This document shows, in pieces, positions 24,131 to 35,411 of a stretch of 64,000 bases of DNA; the first letter of the stretch is position 1; every line of letters begins with the position of its first letter. Source of the DNA: Hyposmocoma kahamanoa (taxonomy: Eukaryota; Arthropoda; Insecta; Lepidoptera; Cosmopterigidae). Both the position numbers and the translations under genes were made by a program. Below the pieces are notes generated by a model. The model was not told where the DNA came from. It saw nothing but the letters and a program-made list of their open reading frames with translations, and searched no databases. The stretch is from the NCBI RefSeq assembly GCF_003589595.1, contig NW_020653200.1, forward strand, positions 5,648,910 through 5,712,909, read 5' to 3'.

Positions 24131-24889
24131 ATAAACAAAATATTGTCGAAACACATCAACGACGTCCAATAAAAAAAAATTACAATTTTTCGAAAGAAAT
24201 TTTACACTGTAAAATTCATTATTCAATAAAAGGAGTTTTAAAATAATAATTATTAAATAACAATATTATAAAATAACATTACAGAAGGTGTTTGTAATAA
24301 GTACCTTATTTGGTCAACTGCTCGCAATAATAGGTCTTTATTTATTAAACACAACGAGACATAAGAATAACACATCTAAATTGTATTTATTTGACTTAAA
24401 TGTCCTTTGTTTTAATAAAAGTTTTTTGAAATTCTGATGAATTCCGTCTTGAAATTATTATGTTCATTTTTCCACTATGGTCTACGGATGTAATGAACAA
24501 TTATCATTATTATAAAGAGCTAAACTTAGGTCTAGGGCTAGTTTAAATGGATCAAATTGAGTCCCTCAAACATGGTTCTCAAAATTTTGGCAGAACTCCC
24601 TCTTATACAACACGGATAAGACAATACGTTGGGCAAAGTAGTTTATTTAGTTATGTAAAATCATTGACAATTTCACAAGTCATTCCAATGCATGAATGTG
24701 TGTTCTCTATTTTTAAACCATTCGCAATCACGATGTCCATGAATAAATATCTATTTTCGTGTTACTTATTTACTAATACGTGATGATTTCAGTATGTCGA
24801 TGCAATATCTGGTACTGTAATTTTTTTTTTTAAGAATCATCTTTGCAACTTTATACCGTGTTAATGTGACTGCGAATACTATACTAGCA
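24131..24889. other. AT-rich intergenic DNA
   Basis: Nothing recognised. A 78-codon + strand frame at 24547-24783 has no known motif, no splice context and ordinary intergenic composition. Confidence 0.4.
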
Positions 24890-25195
24890 GACATAATCGA
24901 GTCTGTGTTCTTTTTGCAGATCTTTGTTTTTAGTTTTAACGGCTTTTTTCCTTACGCCATCCGTGGGAAATATATTCCGTAGTCCAATCCGTAGCAACAT
25001 TGAGAGAGCGTCAGCCACAGTATAGCGCAGCCTCTGGTCTGAGTCCAGCCAGATCGAAGGAGTTTTTCGTTGTGTTCGATCTTTGGTAACTAAAAATAAC
25101 GGATAACTCACGTATTTAAATCGAATTCTCGCCCGACATGTTTCGGACCAATTCGTGGTCCTGGTGTTCGATCTTTGTATTAATAATTATAACAT
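24890..25195 (+). repeat. Composite repeat fragment with a small insertion
   Basis: The tRNA-like portion (TATAGCGCAGCCTCTGGTC, GAGTCCAGCCAGATCGAAGG) belongs to the same family as 54766-55425. At 25086-25163 it is split by 78 bp flanked by a 14-bp duplication, GTGTTCGATCTTTG (25072-25085 and 25164-25177). Confidence 0.65.
25086..25163 (-). mobile_element. Tiny retroposed 3' end with target duplication
   Basis: Seventy-eight bases, read on the - strand as AGGACCACGAATTGGTCCGA through GTTATCCGTTATTTTTAG. This type of string is common in lepidopteran dispersed repeats. The exact 14-bp duplication on both sides suggests target-primed reverse transcription of a severely 5'-truncated element. Confidence 0.6.
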
Positions 25196-25199
25196 TTTC

Positions 25200-27582
25200 T
25201 AGTTCAAATTATTTTTAGTTGGTCCACTTTTAACTTGTTCAATAGCAAAGTGCTCACTTGTGTTCTGTATAGCCCACGTATTTCCAAACACATCTAAATC
25301 ATTATTGATACAACTTAATAATACATATACATATATGACATATATTAGTAACTCCACTATTATGCTAATATAATGAAATACAAGTTAGCAACACGTTCTG
25401 AAAAGAATCTAAAATAGCTTTATTCTTCTAATTCAAACAACAATTCGTTTGGGTTCTTCTAATAGGACTTTATTCGTGTCTCTCAAGAATTGTTTTGGCA
25501 AGGCAAATGATTTCCAAAATAGCGTTTTCACGAATTTTTGTAATGTGGCTCAAGCGGGCTAGTATTTCGTATTCTATTTGAAATTTACACAAAGTTACCG
25601 CAGAAATATACAAATTCTGAAGCAAGATAAAATGAAAAAGTAGGCAAACTATTTAAAACCGCTTCAATTATCCGGGTCCAGCTTCACACTGTATTCCAAC
25701 ACATAGAGTAATAAATAAATTGCCAAATGCCCTTCGGATTCCCCGAATACCACGTACAAGTCATCACAAAGAAGATAATAATCTGGTATTTACTAAATAT
25801 TACCGCTGTCGCCATAGATTTACAGTCGCAGGAGACCAGACATCACATGAAATTGTCAGTACCTATTTACTTAAGCTACGTTAGCCATGACATGCGATTT
25901 GATTAATCGCTTAATTTTATTATATTATACTCGTACATAATAAATAACCTCTCAATGAAATAAATATCTAAGACAGAACAATTAAATCTTAAAATACAAT
26001 AGGTTTTGAAGTACCTCTACCGATCAGGTATCCAGTGATACTAGTACAGTAATCTTTATTTAACTAATCATTCTTCTTATATTAGGGAAATAATTATTTA
26101 GGCAGATTTTTAAACCTCTATTTAAATATTTCATTGGAGCAGTGTCATGTATCATTTACAGTTGAAATAATAAGTTCTAATTCCAAAATCTTACAGTAGC
26201 CTGCCGCTGTGTCATTTGTACTGACAAAAACTACCCAAACAGTAACATTTTTAACGGGCAATAAAATTAAAGTAGACATATTATTTTGGTTGAATACTTG
26301 CTACATTTTCGTTAAAATGAGTGGAGGACCATGTTAGGCATGATAGTAGTACTCAAAATGTTCCTAGGCATTGTTTATTAAAAAACATTTTTTTCTTTGC
26401 ATTTACTATTTATATTTTACTGTTTAATAATTTCTATGTTTTTTACTAAACACAATTCTAATTTTCTTTTAGACTTTAGTCATTTTTCTTCTTACCGTAT
26501 TGACGGCGTACACTGTAATGCTTGCCATCGTGGTGAAAGGGTTTGCCGATTGCTGTACGGGGTGCGCCAGACGTACAGGCCCTTTCGTGCACCCTACTTT
26601 AGCCATATAAAACATAGCTTGCAATAACATATTACCTACTACCACATCTGCGAGTCATTCTGCTATCCATTGCATGGTCTTTGCAAGGCCGGTGTCAACG
26701 AGAGTTGCGAAACGCGCTCCGATGTGGAGCGGGCTATATTTAGCGGTCTCGTGCGACGCTATCGCCCACCTTTGCGAGCTTGTTTCCTATTACCTTTCTG
26801 CATTATCGCCTCTTCCTTGCACGGCTACCTATTTTTTCATGTGAATGTTTTTAACGTACCATTTCTTTTAAGAACACTCAATTTCCTTAATAAAAATTAT
26901 AAAAACAAATATAATAATTATAACATTAGTATAATCTAGCGTTTGAACATAAAATGTTTATATTGTAAACAAACATTTTTTTTAAATTAATTACCATATA
27001 CTCTTCTTAATCTTTCGATATACTTCTAATGGTTCTGTAAATTGTTCTTTTTTTTGAGTTGATAGCTTTTTTAGCCTCTACATATTTTTCTAATTCTGTG
27101 TTTCATTAATCTAATGGGAGCTTTGTTAATAATCATATATATTTTAATTTCAATATTTTATATCTTATCTCTAAGCGATCCAAAACGAAGCCGAGAGCAT
27201 AAATTTAAGCGCGGAAAATTCGGCAAAATCATGAGTCACTTGAAATAAACACAGTGATTCATGCGCAGGCGTTTGCTCCAAAATATAGACTACAAGAAAA
27301 CTCTAACGCTTTTATATCTGAAGCATGTAATAATAAATAGCTTACATCCGTTTCCTGAAAAATTACTTTCGTGATTTGCAATAAAAAGAAAACCGAAAAC
27401 AAATTAATTTTAATGTGGTGGTTACAAATAATATTCTTCTTCATTTTTACAGAAATTACTGACATTTCTTTTTTTAGTTTTTCAGTTTTTGCAAAAGAGG
27501 CCAATTGGTTCATAGATCCTTGAGACACGTGATAGATTTAGCATGTGTAAACGATTTAATGCGAAGTGAATATATATTTTTA
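25200..27582. other. AT-rich DNA with a GC-richer stretch
   Basis: At 26490-26790 composition is more balanced and two + strand frames of 76 and 89 codons follow each other (cysteine-containing, e.g. DGVHCNACHRGERVCRLLYG). I cannot match them to a family, and neither has convincing splice sites. The rest is empty AT-rich DNA. Confidence 0.35.
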
Positions 27583-27700
27583 ACCAACTTCAAAAAAAGA
27601 GGAGGTTCTCAATTCGGCTGTATGTTTTTTTTTTGTATGTATGTTACGCGATAACTGCGGTATTTTGATGAAAAAATTAAGATTGTCAAGTCATTTCTGT
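27583..27700 (+). repeat. GGAGG-TTCTC dispersed repeat
   Basis: TTTTAACCAACTTCAAAAAA, then GAGGAGGTTCTCAATTCGGC and CGCGATAACTGCGGTATTTT; related to the copies at 20633 and 23620. Confidence 0.65.
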
Positions 27701-28311
27701 TGCAACTATTGTATCCATTTACGACGGTTTGAAGCTATTACTACTACCATAAATTGTTTTTTACCAGCAGTTATTATATAATTCTAACTACATATAGGTA
27801 ACTCCGCGAGTTATTATATAAAAATGAAATCCCGTAATATTGTTCACCGGGTTAAGCTTTGCAAATCCATAAGAAAGATTCATTGTTTAAGTGAATAAAA
27901 ATAATATAATGTGGTTCGGGAACCACGCGTCATTTCTTTTTTAAAATACTACCGAAACCGTGAAATAATACGTCTATTTTTGGTTTCAATTTCTAATATT
28001 ATTATCGCTGTGACAGATTTCTTACCGTGGTATGGTTTTTTGTTATTTTCCCGACATTTCAAAACGGTTACACGCTCCATACTCACAGGTTGACTGACCC
28101 GCAACTGTTGACTGCTGTAAGAACAAAAACACGTCTGTGTACCCGGTGCTCACTATCTGTCTTTCACTAACGATGACTACCTTCATCTCGATATCTTGTA
28201 GCGTTACAATGGTCTTATATGTTTTTCTAATAAACCACTGTGTCTACATATGAAATTGAAGTATTTTTTTTATTGCTATTACAACAACAACAATAGTAAA
28301 AATGTCTACTT

Positions 28312-28372
28312 TTAATAGTAGTAGAGCTCCTTGTGAAAGAGTTCGTTCAGGGAAGTACTGCCTGGTTGCATT
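28312..28372 (+). repeat. SINE-like family A, copy 5, head fragment
   Basis: Only the first 60 or so bases of the family are present (AGTAGAGCTCCTTGTGAAAG through AGGGAAGTACTGCC). The head starts at the same base as in other copies. Confidence 0.7.
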
Positions 28373-28944
28373 TTTGGTCATGGATTCTATGTATCTGCCG
28401 AAGTTCAAATTAGACGACAGGTCCATTCCAAGTAGCTGGGGACAGTCGGCTATCCGAAGTCACCGTTGTCGTATTGTTCACGTTATTAGCTGATTTGGGC
28501 TACAAAACAAACCAAACATCGTGATTGAGTAACAAACATCAAAATTTAGTTATTTATATAATTAATGCGATATAATAACATTTCCTTAGGACTCAGTATT
28601 AGGTTCGCTTTTAATTTTTCGTAAATTACTACACGTGCCATACTGTGCAGGCAAATACAACTGTATACTGCTTACGACACGAACGTTGCAAAGTTGAAAA
28701 TTTCAAGCTAAATGCGATCTTGACTGTACGTTCTTTAGTACTCAGTACTGTGTCTGTATCTAGTGCCTATGAAATTGTAGTTCTTATACCTTGAATAAAC
28801 GGTAGTTTCGCCAGGTTTCTCCTACAACTACAAGAGTTCTACATAACACATTACTGGATCTTTTTCTATTACCTATAAGTAAAAGCGAGAATTGAGACGT
28901 AAGGGATGAATTAGTTTTTAGCAGCAGTTTTTACGACATAGAGA

Positions 28945-29035
28945 TATCTCAGTGGCCGAACGGTTACCATACTGGACTACCACACAAAGGAGAAATGTTT
29001 GTATGGCCTATATTTATTTATCTCGTGTACATTTG
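28945..29035 (+). repeat. tRNA-derived SINE, 3'-truncated copy
   Basis: Same family as 21456-22470 and 54121-54327. It has a box A-like AGTGGCCGAACGGTTACC and the body TGTATGGCCTATATTTATTT, but box B and the tail are missing; the copy shades into unrelated sequence after CTCGTG. Confidence 0.75.
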
Positions 29036-29592
29036 GGCCAAATTCAAATTGGTTTCAAACCCATTTATTTATCAAAGCTCTCAGGACATGTGCAGGCGGC
29101 TGTTCAATTCCCTCACGAGATCTCTGGAACTATTTGCCGACATTTTTCTTCGGACGCCAAAATAAATGACACATTAAAATTGATTCCTATTGTTTTGAAA
29201 GTTCTCGAAATAAATTATGTTACGCCTATGCCATAGTATTTTAGACTTTAATGTCATCCAGGGAACGTTTGTAGTCTGCAATGAACCGATGACGTTTCTT
29301 ATTATAAAAAATAATTTAAAGATTTTGATCCCACAATATGTATAACACGTTTGACATTGCGTATTTGTCAAATTATTTAAACAATATATGTGTATCCAAT
29401 TGTATACATATAACATAAATAATAGAATATAAACCCTTTATTGAAATTATTATTTTTCTGTCTAAATGTTTTTTTATTTATTTAGCGCGTAATTGATGTT
29501 TGGAATTTGCATATTTTGCATGTCAAATATAATCGATTTAATTTTTTGACTTTCGTTTATAATTATTGAGTGAATTTTACCCTCAGTATTGG

Positions 29593-29712
29593 TATAAAAG
29601 TGGAAAACACAAGTTGTTTAGTAAACCACATCGAATGGTCGACCGGTTTCCCAAGCACACGCCGCCGCCTACACAAGGCTATTTCGGCCTCGGAATGCTA
29701 CACCTTTACTAG
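29593..29712 (+). promoter_or_regulatory. Candidate TATA promoter with 25-codon ORF
   Basis: TATAAAAG (29593-29600) is followed 34 bp later by an ATG (29635) opening 25 codons, MVDRFPKHTPPPTQGYFG then LGMLHLY. The frame stops at TAG (29710-29712), immediately before a donor-like gtgagc. The segment is richer in GC than its surroundings. It might be the leader and a short upstream ORF of a spliced transcript, or coincidence. Confidence 0.3.
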
Positions 29713-30203
29713 GTGAGCCGATTCTCTTCATTTCACGCCAAATTTTTGTATTAGACGTGTTAACAAAGCTTTACGAAATATAAGCAATGCAGTGTCAAGT
29801 CGTATTATTTTTCCATTGAGTATATTTTTCTATATACTTTTCTCTAACTTCATTACTAGCGCATTATTTTTTTTCCAGTTTATTTACGATAACGCATTAT
29901 AGTATTGAATGTAACATCCCTTGGAAAAATGACAAAAGTTAAATCATAATGAAATTATTTAACCAGGTTCCCTCTATACCTGTATTCACTTTTCTATGCT
30001 GACCTAATGAGAACTATCATACTTGTTCTATAATATTCGTTTGCATAAATTAGCACTTGTAGGTACACATTTTTGTTCAAAAATCGCCTCCAGTGCAACG
30101 GAACAAGATACGTCAATATGTAGCTTGATGTGCTGGCGTGTGTAAATATCTCTTACACGCATGGTTCCACGTTCTCATTAAAATTGTTTAGACTGGATGT
30201 TAC

Positions 30204-30218
30204 AACTCTGGATGTTAC
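30204..30218 (+). repeat. Target-site duplication, left copy
   Basis: AACTCTGGATGTTAC, identical to 36072-36086 on the other side of the LINE. A partial extra copy of the same string (CTGGATGTTAC) lies immediately before it at 30193-30203, so the target already held a short repeat. Confidence 0.9.
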
Positions 30219-30295
30219 TTGGTACTTGGTGCAACGGGCTGGTGTCCGCAACTCGACGTCAAGGCGCCTATTTTGCGTGTGGTGGGTGCAGGGTC

Positions 30296-33200
30296 CTACT
30301 CGTGCCACCCAAGCTCCTCCAGGAATCTCAGCAGCCTCCTGGGCTTGCTGAAGACTTCGGGGAGCGACCTTGGCACTCCAAGGTACTTTGCCCTGTAGTT
30401 GGCCACGCCGGAGCACTGTAGTAGGATGTGCGCAGCCGTTTCCTCCCCCTCCATGCACGCTCTGCATAGAGGGCTGTCTGTGATACCTAAATTGAAAAGG
30501 TGTTTATTGTATGGACCATGACCCGTTAGGGCGGCAGTTAGAGTGCGAAGCTCTTGCCTTTTGAGTTTAATAAATATTCGAGATAGACTGGCATTGAGCG
30601 TTGGGAGTGCTTCCCTCGCCTGTCTACAGACCGTAAGGGTCGTCCATGTATTGTTATGTGATGATTTTGTACCTTTGTGTATGGTTGTTTTAAACCATTG
30701 GTAGGGGAGGGACACTATGGGTTCTGGTCCTACAGCGTCCGCCTCCGATCCTTTTCTGGCTAGTTCATCTGCTGCATCATTGCCGCGTGAGCCGCTGTGT
30801 CCTTTAATCCACTGTAGGGTTACGTGGTTTTGTATACATACCTCCATGAGTGCTTGATGGCATTCATAAATGAGCCCTGAGTTTATGTCATAGCTGTTCA
30901 GTGCTTGTAGTACTGACATACTGTCTGAGAGTATTCGAATGGAGTGGTTCTTAACTCTTCTCGCTATGATTGCTTCTGCCGCCAACTTGATGCCCATGCA
31001 TTCAGCCTGGAATACTGTGTTGTGGTCACCAAGTGGTGTTGATATCCTGATATTGAGGTCTTCTGAGAATACCCCAGTACCTGTTCCTGAATTTGTTTTA
31101 GATCCATCAGTGAAGACGCGGACCTCTTTGGGGTTTAGTCCTTCGTTGGGTTCTTCAAACAATTGTATCTTGTATTTTTTGTCAAAGATGTATTGTTTTG
31201 GGATCCTATCCACAGCCGCCTCCAGTAGCGGTTCCTCATTGACAGTCTTATAGAGGATTTCTGTGTGTGGGGTCCTCATGTTCTTCCAAAGGCCGGCTCT
31301 ATTTAGACGCACTGCTGTTGACGCCGCTTCCTGTCTGATGAACAGTGGGAGGGGTCGCAGGTCCAGCATCGCTTCGAGGGCCGCAGTTGGTGTTGTCCTC
31401 ATGCAGCCGGTCGTCGCCACGCAAGCAAGTCTTTGGAATTTGTCCAGCTTGTCGGTTGCGGTCGTCAGCTGGGTTCGTGGCCACCATACTGTAGCGCCGT
31501 AACTGATCATGGGTCTTATCACCGCTGTGTAGAGCCATAGTGTTATCTTGGGTGAAAGTCCCCATTGTTTACCCACCATTCTATGGCACTGCCAGAAGGT
31601 GATAGTGGCTTTTTGAATTTTGTTGTTCAGATGCTTGTTCCAGTTCAACTTGTTGTCTAGTATTACCCCCAGGTACTTGACTTCGGTTGATAATTTTAGT
31701 TCTGTACTGAAGAGTTTGGGTAGTAGGTAGTTACCCAGTAGTCTTTTGTTTGTAAACATTACTAGTTCCGTCTTTGTCGGGTTTACCGATAGTTCGTATG
31801 CCCTGCACCATCTTTCCACAATCCGGAGTGCAGCTTGTGTTATGTCGCAGAGAGTATTGGCATAATTTCCTGTTACCAGTATAGCTATGTCATCAGCATA
31901 TCCTACTGTATAGAAATGTTCTTTGTTTAGTTTGATGATGAGGTCATTTACGACCATGTTCCACAGCAGCGGCGACAGTACCCCCCCTTGAGGGCACCCC
32001 TTCGCTACTATGGCCCATGAGGTCTCATTTGCTGTTGTTTTTATTGTTCTTTGTTTTAGCATGTTGCTAATCCAGCTGATCAGCACTTCATCCACTTCGT
32101 GTCTTCTCAGTGCTGATTGTATGCTGGAAAAGTTGGTTTTATCGAAGGCTCCCTCAATATCTATGAAGGTGCCTAGGCAGATTGCTTTGTTTTTGAGGGC
32201 CTCTTCTATCTTGCCAACAACGGCATGTAGGGCCGATTCAGTGGATTTGCCTTGGCTGTATGCATGTTGGTTTCCGTGTAATGGTATGTTCTTAAGCGCA
32301 CCATCCCTCAGTTCTCTGTCACATAGCCTTTCCAATGTTTTCAGGAAGAACGATGTGAGGCTGATTGGTCTGAAGGACTTCGCGTCAGTGTAGTCGTTTT
32401 TTCCTGGTTTCGGTATAAAAATGACTTTTACCTCTCGCCAGCTGTGGGGCACATAGCTGAATGCTAGACAGGCCCGAAAGATGTCGACCAGGTGCTGGAC
32501 CAGTGTGTCCCCGCCCCATTGTAGGAGTGCGGGAAATACTCCATCTTGGCCCGGAGCTTTGTACGGTTCAAAGGTGTTTACTGCCCATTTTGTCTTTTCG
32601 TATGTTACTACTTGTTCAGCGTATCGCCAGTTATGGATCGATGTTTTATGGTTCATTTCTTCGCACCTGTCATCTTGGACGAACCTGCATCCTGGGAAAT
32701 GTGTTTCCAGTAGGGTTCTCTCCGTTTCCGCAGGGGAAGTTGTGTATGTGTTATCTATTTTGCGTATTGAACCTAGCTCAGTTGAATTTGAGTTGCCTAG
32801 GATTTTCCTTATTCTGTTCGCTTGTGCACAAGACGTAATGTTCCCGCAGTAGCCTCGCCATGACGCGGTGCTCCTGAACCGTATGCGCTTTTTGAATTTG
32901 GATTTGGCCGTCTTGTAGTTTTCCCAGTCCTCATCCGCGCATGTGTTCATTGCTCTATTGAAACATCTCCTTACCCTTCTTCGAAGCCTCTCAAGCTCAG
33001 GCCCCCACCAGTGTTGGCCTTGTCGCGGGGCTGAGTCACTCAGTGGGCATGCGGAGTTATAGCTGTTCACTATGTTTGATGTTAGTTCTTTTACCTGTGT
33101 TTCTATCTGTGCTGTGTTCAGTAGTCTGCCAGGTTCCCCCAGACTCTGGTGTAGTTTGTCAGTGTATAGTTTACGATCAGTTTTTCGGGGATTTCGTTTC

Positions 33201-33916
33201 GGTTGTTGTTCTTTGATGGCTGTGTCTAAGCTAAATCTTATCCATCTGTGGTCCGAGAAGGATGCTTCTTCGGACACGTGCCAGTTTTGGACAAGATTTA
33301 CTGCTCCTTCTGATGCTAGGGTTAGGTCTATAATTGTCCTGCATCTTTTATTTACGAAGGTTGGTACAGTACCTTTATTAAGGATTTGAAGGTTAGTTGT
33401 GAATAAGTATTCTGTTAGGTTCTTACCTCTGTCATTTGCGAGTTCCATGCCCCACAGTGGATGGTGGGCATTGGAGTCAGTAGCCACGACGATGTGCTGG
33501 CCGTTCTGCTCGCAGTACTTGATTAGCCGTTCCATTTCCTGTGGCGGTGGTACATCAGTCTCCGCCATATAGACAGAGGCGAGCACCACTTCAGGTAGGC
33601 CTGTGGCCGTGTCAGCTAAAAGCTTGACGGCACACAGGTCTCTGGAACAGAATTCTGTTAGTGGCTGTACATATAAGTTATTAGAGTAATAGATGCAAGT
33701 TCGTGGTTTATCTGAGTTATTGGTGGATAATAGCTTACCTCTCAGATGTGAGAGTCCATTTATTTGGCCGCGGGCACTGATCCACGGTTCCTGGATCAGC
33801 GCCACGGCTGTGTTGTTAACCTCCAACCACTTCCGGAGCTGAACCGTTGCGGCCTGGCTGTGGTGGAGGTTGTTCTGGACGACTTGCAGTTTATTGAGCG
33901 AGGGGGATACCGCCAT
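30296..33916 (-). CDS. LINE ORF2: endonuclease, reverse transcriptase, RNase H
   Basis: ORF2 nicks target DNA and copies the element RNA at the nick. The true AUG is at 33916; the open frame extends one codon upstream only as GTG. It is about 1206 residues, unbroken. Endonuclease lies at about 1-235 (QNNLHHSQA, ALIQEPW, ATDSNAHHPLWG, SFSDHRW). Reverse transcriptase spans about 470-760: FIPKPGKND, FIDIEGAFD, GCPQGGVLSPLLWN, and the catalytic YADD near 677. RNase H is at about 935-1055: FTDGS, QAEC, LSDSMS, and GHSGSRGNDAADELA, with its acidic set present. A Cys/His motif near 1150 (CRACMEGEETAAHILLQC) matches the C-terminal finger of insect LINEs. Every catalytic motif looks intact, so the copy may be active; that is inference. 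Confidence 0.92.
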   Translation of the reverse strand: MAVSPSLNKLQVVQNNLHHSQAATVQLRKWLEVNNTAVALIQEPWISARGQINGLSHLRGKLLSTNNSDKPRTCIYYSNNLYVQPLTEFCSRDLCAVKLLADTATGLPEVVLASVYMAETDVPPPQEMERLIKYCEQNGQHIVVATDSNAHHPLWGMELANDRGKNLTEYLFTTNLQILNKGTVPTFVNKRCRTIIDLTLASEGAVNLVQNWHVSEEASFSDHRWIRFSLDTAIKEQQPKRNPRKTDRKLYTDKLHQSLGEPGRLLNTAQIETQVKELTSNIVNSYNSACPLSDSAPRQGQHWWGPELERLRRRVRRCFNRAMNTCADEDWENYKTAKSKFKKRIRFRSTASWRGYCGNITSCAQANRIRKILGNSNSTELGSIRKIDNTYTTSPAETERTLLETHFPGCRFVQDDRCEEMNHKTSIHNWRYAEQVVTYEKTKWAVNTFEPYKAPGQDGVFPALLQWGGDTLVQHLVDIFRACLAFSYVPHSWREVKVIFIPKPGKNDYTDAKSFRPISLTSFFLKTLERLCDRELRDGALKNIPLHGNQHAYSQGKSTESALHAVVGKIEEALKNKAICLGTFIDIEGAFDKTNFSSIQSALRRHEVDEVLISWISNMLKQRTIKTTANETSWAIVAKGCPQGGVLSPLLWNMVVNDLIIKLNKEHFYTVGYADDIAILVTGNYANTLCDITQAALRIVERWCRAYELSVNPTKTELVMFTNKRLLGNYLLPKLFSTELKLSTEVKYLGVILDNKLNWNKHLNNKIQKATITFWQCHRMVGKQWGLSPKITLWLYTAVIRPMISYGATVWWPRTQLTTATDKLDKFQRLACVATTGCMRTTPTAALEAMLDLRPLPLFIRQEAASTAVRLNRAGLWKNMRTPHTEILYKTVNEEPLLEAAVDRIPKQYIFDKKYKIQLFEEPNEGLNPKEVRVFTDGSKTNSGTGTGVFSEDLNIRISTPLGDHNTVFQAECMGIKLAAEAIIARRVKNHSIRILSDSMSVLQALNSYDINSGLIYECHQALMEVCIQNHVTLQWIKGHSGSRGNDAADELARKGSEADAVGPEPIVSLPYQWFKTTIHKGTKSSHNNTWTTLTVCRQAREALPTLNASLSRIFIKLKRQELRTLTAALTGHGPYNKHLFNLGITDSPLCRACMEGEETAAHILLQCSGVANYRAKYLGVPRSLPEVFSKPRRLLRFLEELGWHE

Positions 33917-35411
33917 CACCAGACAGCAGCTCCACGTCCTCGTCCTCGCTCAATCGGATGTCTCCCATCCCCAACACACACTCGTCGTCGCTAATGGACA
34001 CCGCCGGGCATTCGTCGGTGTCCACAGGGTCGGGGGTCGGAGAGGGCCCTTTTCCGTCCCTGGTGATACCAGAGGAGGTGGAGGGCTCCGGGGAAACATC
34101 CATTTGTCCTATGTCCTGTATTGTAGACGCTATATTCTCTGGAGGCGCGTCAGTGTAGAGGCCCCTTTTCGTTCTAAATCTCAGGTAGACCGTGCCTAAC
34201 TGGAATGTGAAGCGCCGGCCATGCCCCAGGACAGTGGGGACCAGATCTTCGGGGAGGCTCACCACCACGAAGGTATGCCCACTTTGCTGATTCAGCTTGT
34301 GGACAAGCCAGCGGTGAGCCTCCGCCCACTTGTTTTGCCACTTGAGGATGCGACCGATTCGGCGCGCATCCTCCCATTTGCCAGGGAGTAGAAGTCCGCA
34401 GACCACCCTCCGGGGAGCCTCCACCCCATTTTTCAACGAGAGGGGCTCCCCGGAAGGCAGCCTGATGGTGCTGACGGCGTCCTCCAGCCACTGGAAAGTG
34501 GCCTTATCGTGACACCACAGTTTCAAGGCCCCATCGCCGTAGACGGGTTTTCCTCGAAACTGTGGGCCGACGTCATCCTCGCCGCATTCCTCGGCTCCTT
34601 GAGTGAGAAGCTCACATAGGGCCTCCTGTATGGTGTCAGCATCGGGGCTCCGTATGAAACCTGTTTTAGCCGAGGTAATAACCGCCATGAGTTCGGGGTT
34701 AGTTGCCTCGGCGTATGATTTGTTCTGGGCGGGCCTCTCAACTTTCTGCCGCTTGTGCTCGCCTCTAGGAGAGATCGTCTCATCGAGGCGTGCCCGTTTG
34801 GCATTGGTCGAGGACCTCTGCGCCTTGTCCGCCGGTTTGCTCTTAGAAAGGAGGGGGGCCCTTCCAGGGGGTTGCGAGTCCGGTCTAGGGAGCCGCTTTG
34901 GTGCGGTCCCAGAACCATCCTCGCCAGCCACTGGGGGCCTCGCCTCTCCCTCCTTCTGCTGGGTGTTGCTCGCGTTTTGAAGTCGCTCGCGCTCTCGGAG
35001 CCGACTCCGTTTGTTCTTTCGGGCAGGGCGTCCCCAGCTCCCACTGGGAGCTGGAGGTGGTCGCTTGCCCTGGCCACTTTCCCCTTCCATGCGGATGGGT
35101 GCCGTGGTTTTGGGCTTGCGACTCACCAGAGTCCACCCTGCCTCAAGGGCTGTGTGCGTTGGGTTCTGCGATGCAGAGCCAGGTGTCTGAGCGGGGACCA
35201 CGGAGCACGAGGCTCGGGCCACTACCGCTGGTGTTGGGCCAGCACCGGCATCGGTACGCGGTTGGCCTTGGGGTTTCCCCTTTGGCCTACCACTCACCGT
35301 AGGGCGCTGGTCTGTGTTTGATTTTGTGCTTGATGGGGCACTTTTGGGTTTCCCCTCCAGTACCACCGGTTTTGGGTGATTGATTTGTTTTGATTGATCT
35401 GCAGAATCCAT
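33891..35411 (-). CDS. LINE ORF1 protein (506 aa, RNA-binding gag-like)
   Basis: ORF1 of the LINE, presumably the nucleic-acid-binding partner that packages the element RNA. It starts at an ATG (MDSADQSKQINHPKP) and runs 506 residues without interruption. The first half, to about residue 230, is low-complexity, rich in proline, lysine, arginine and serine, and likely disordered. The second half, about 235-430, is a folded region with several tryptophans (LKLWCHDKATFQWLEDAV, GKWEDARRIGRILKWQNKW). It resembles the DUF4780-type domain found in ORF1 of related insect LINEs; that match is from memory. The end is acidic. I see no CCHC zinc knuckles, which many LINE ORF1 proteins have. It overlaps the start of ORF2 by 26 bp in another frame, so ORF2 may be translated by reinitiation or a similar coupling. 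Confidence 0.85.
   Translation of the reverse strand: MDSADQSKQINHPKPVVLEGKPKSAPSSTKSNTDQRPTVSGRPKGKPQGQPRTDAGAGPTPAVVARASCSVVPAQTPGSASQNPTHTALEAGWTLVSRKPKTTAPIRMEGESGQGKRPPPAPSGSWGRPARKNKRSRLRERERLQNASNTQQKEGEARPPVAGEDGSGTAPKRLPRPDSQPPGRAPLLSKSKPADKAQRSSTNAKRARLDETISPRGEHKRQKVERPAQNKSYAEATNPELMAVITSAKTGFIRSPDADTIQEALCELLTQGAEECGEDDVGPQFRGKPVYGDGALKLWCHDKATFQWLEDAVSTIRLPSGEPLSLKNGVEAPRRVVCGLLLPGKWEDARRIGRILKWQNKWAEAHRWLVHKLNQQSGHTFVVVSLPEDLVPTVLGHGRRFTFQLGTVYLRFRTKRGLYTDAPPENIASTIQDIGQMDVSPEPSTSSGITRDGKGPSPTPDPVDTDECPAVSISDDECVLGMGDIRLSEDEDVELLSGDGGIPLAQ

Noticed and set aside
30939..35321. Many + strand open frames of 60-190 codons across the LINE.
   Set aside because: They mirror the GC-richer - strand ORF1 and ORF2 and have no motifs of their own.
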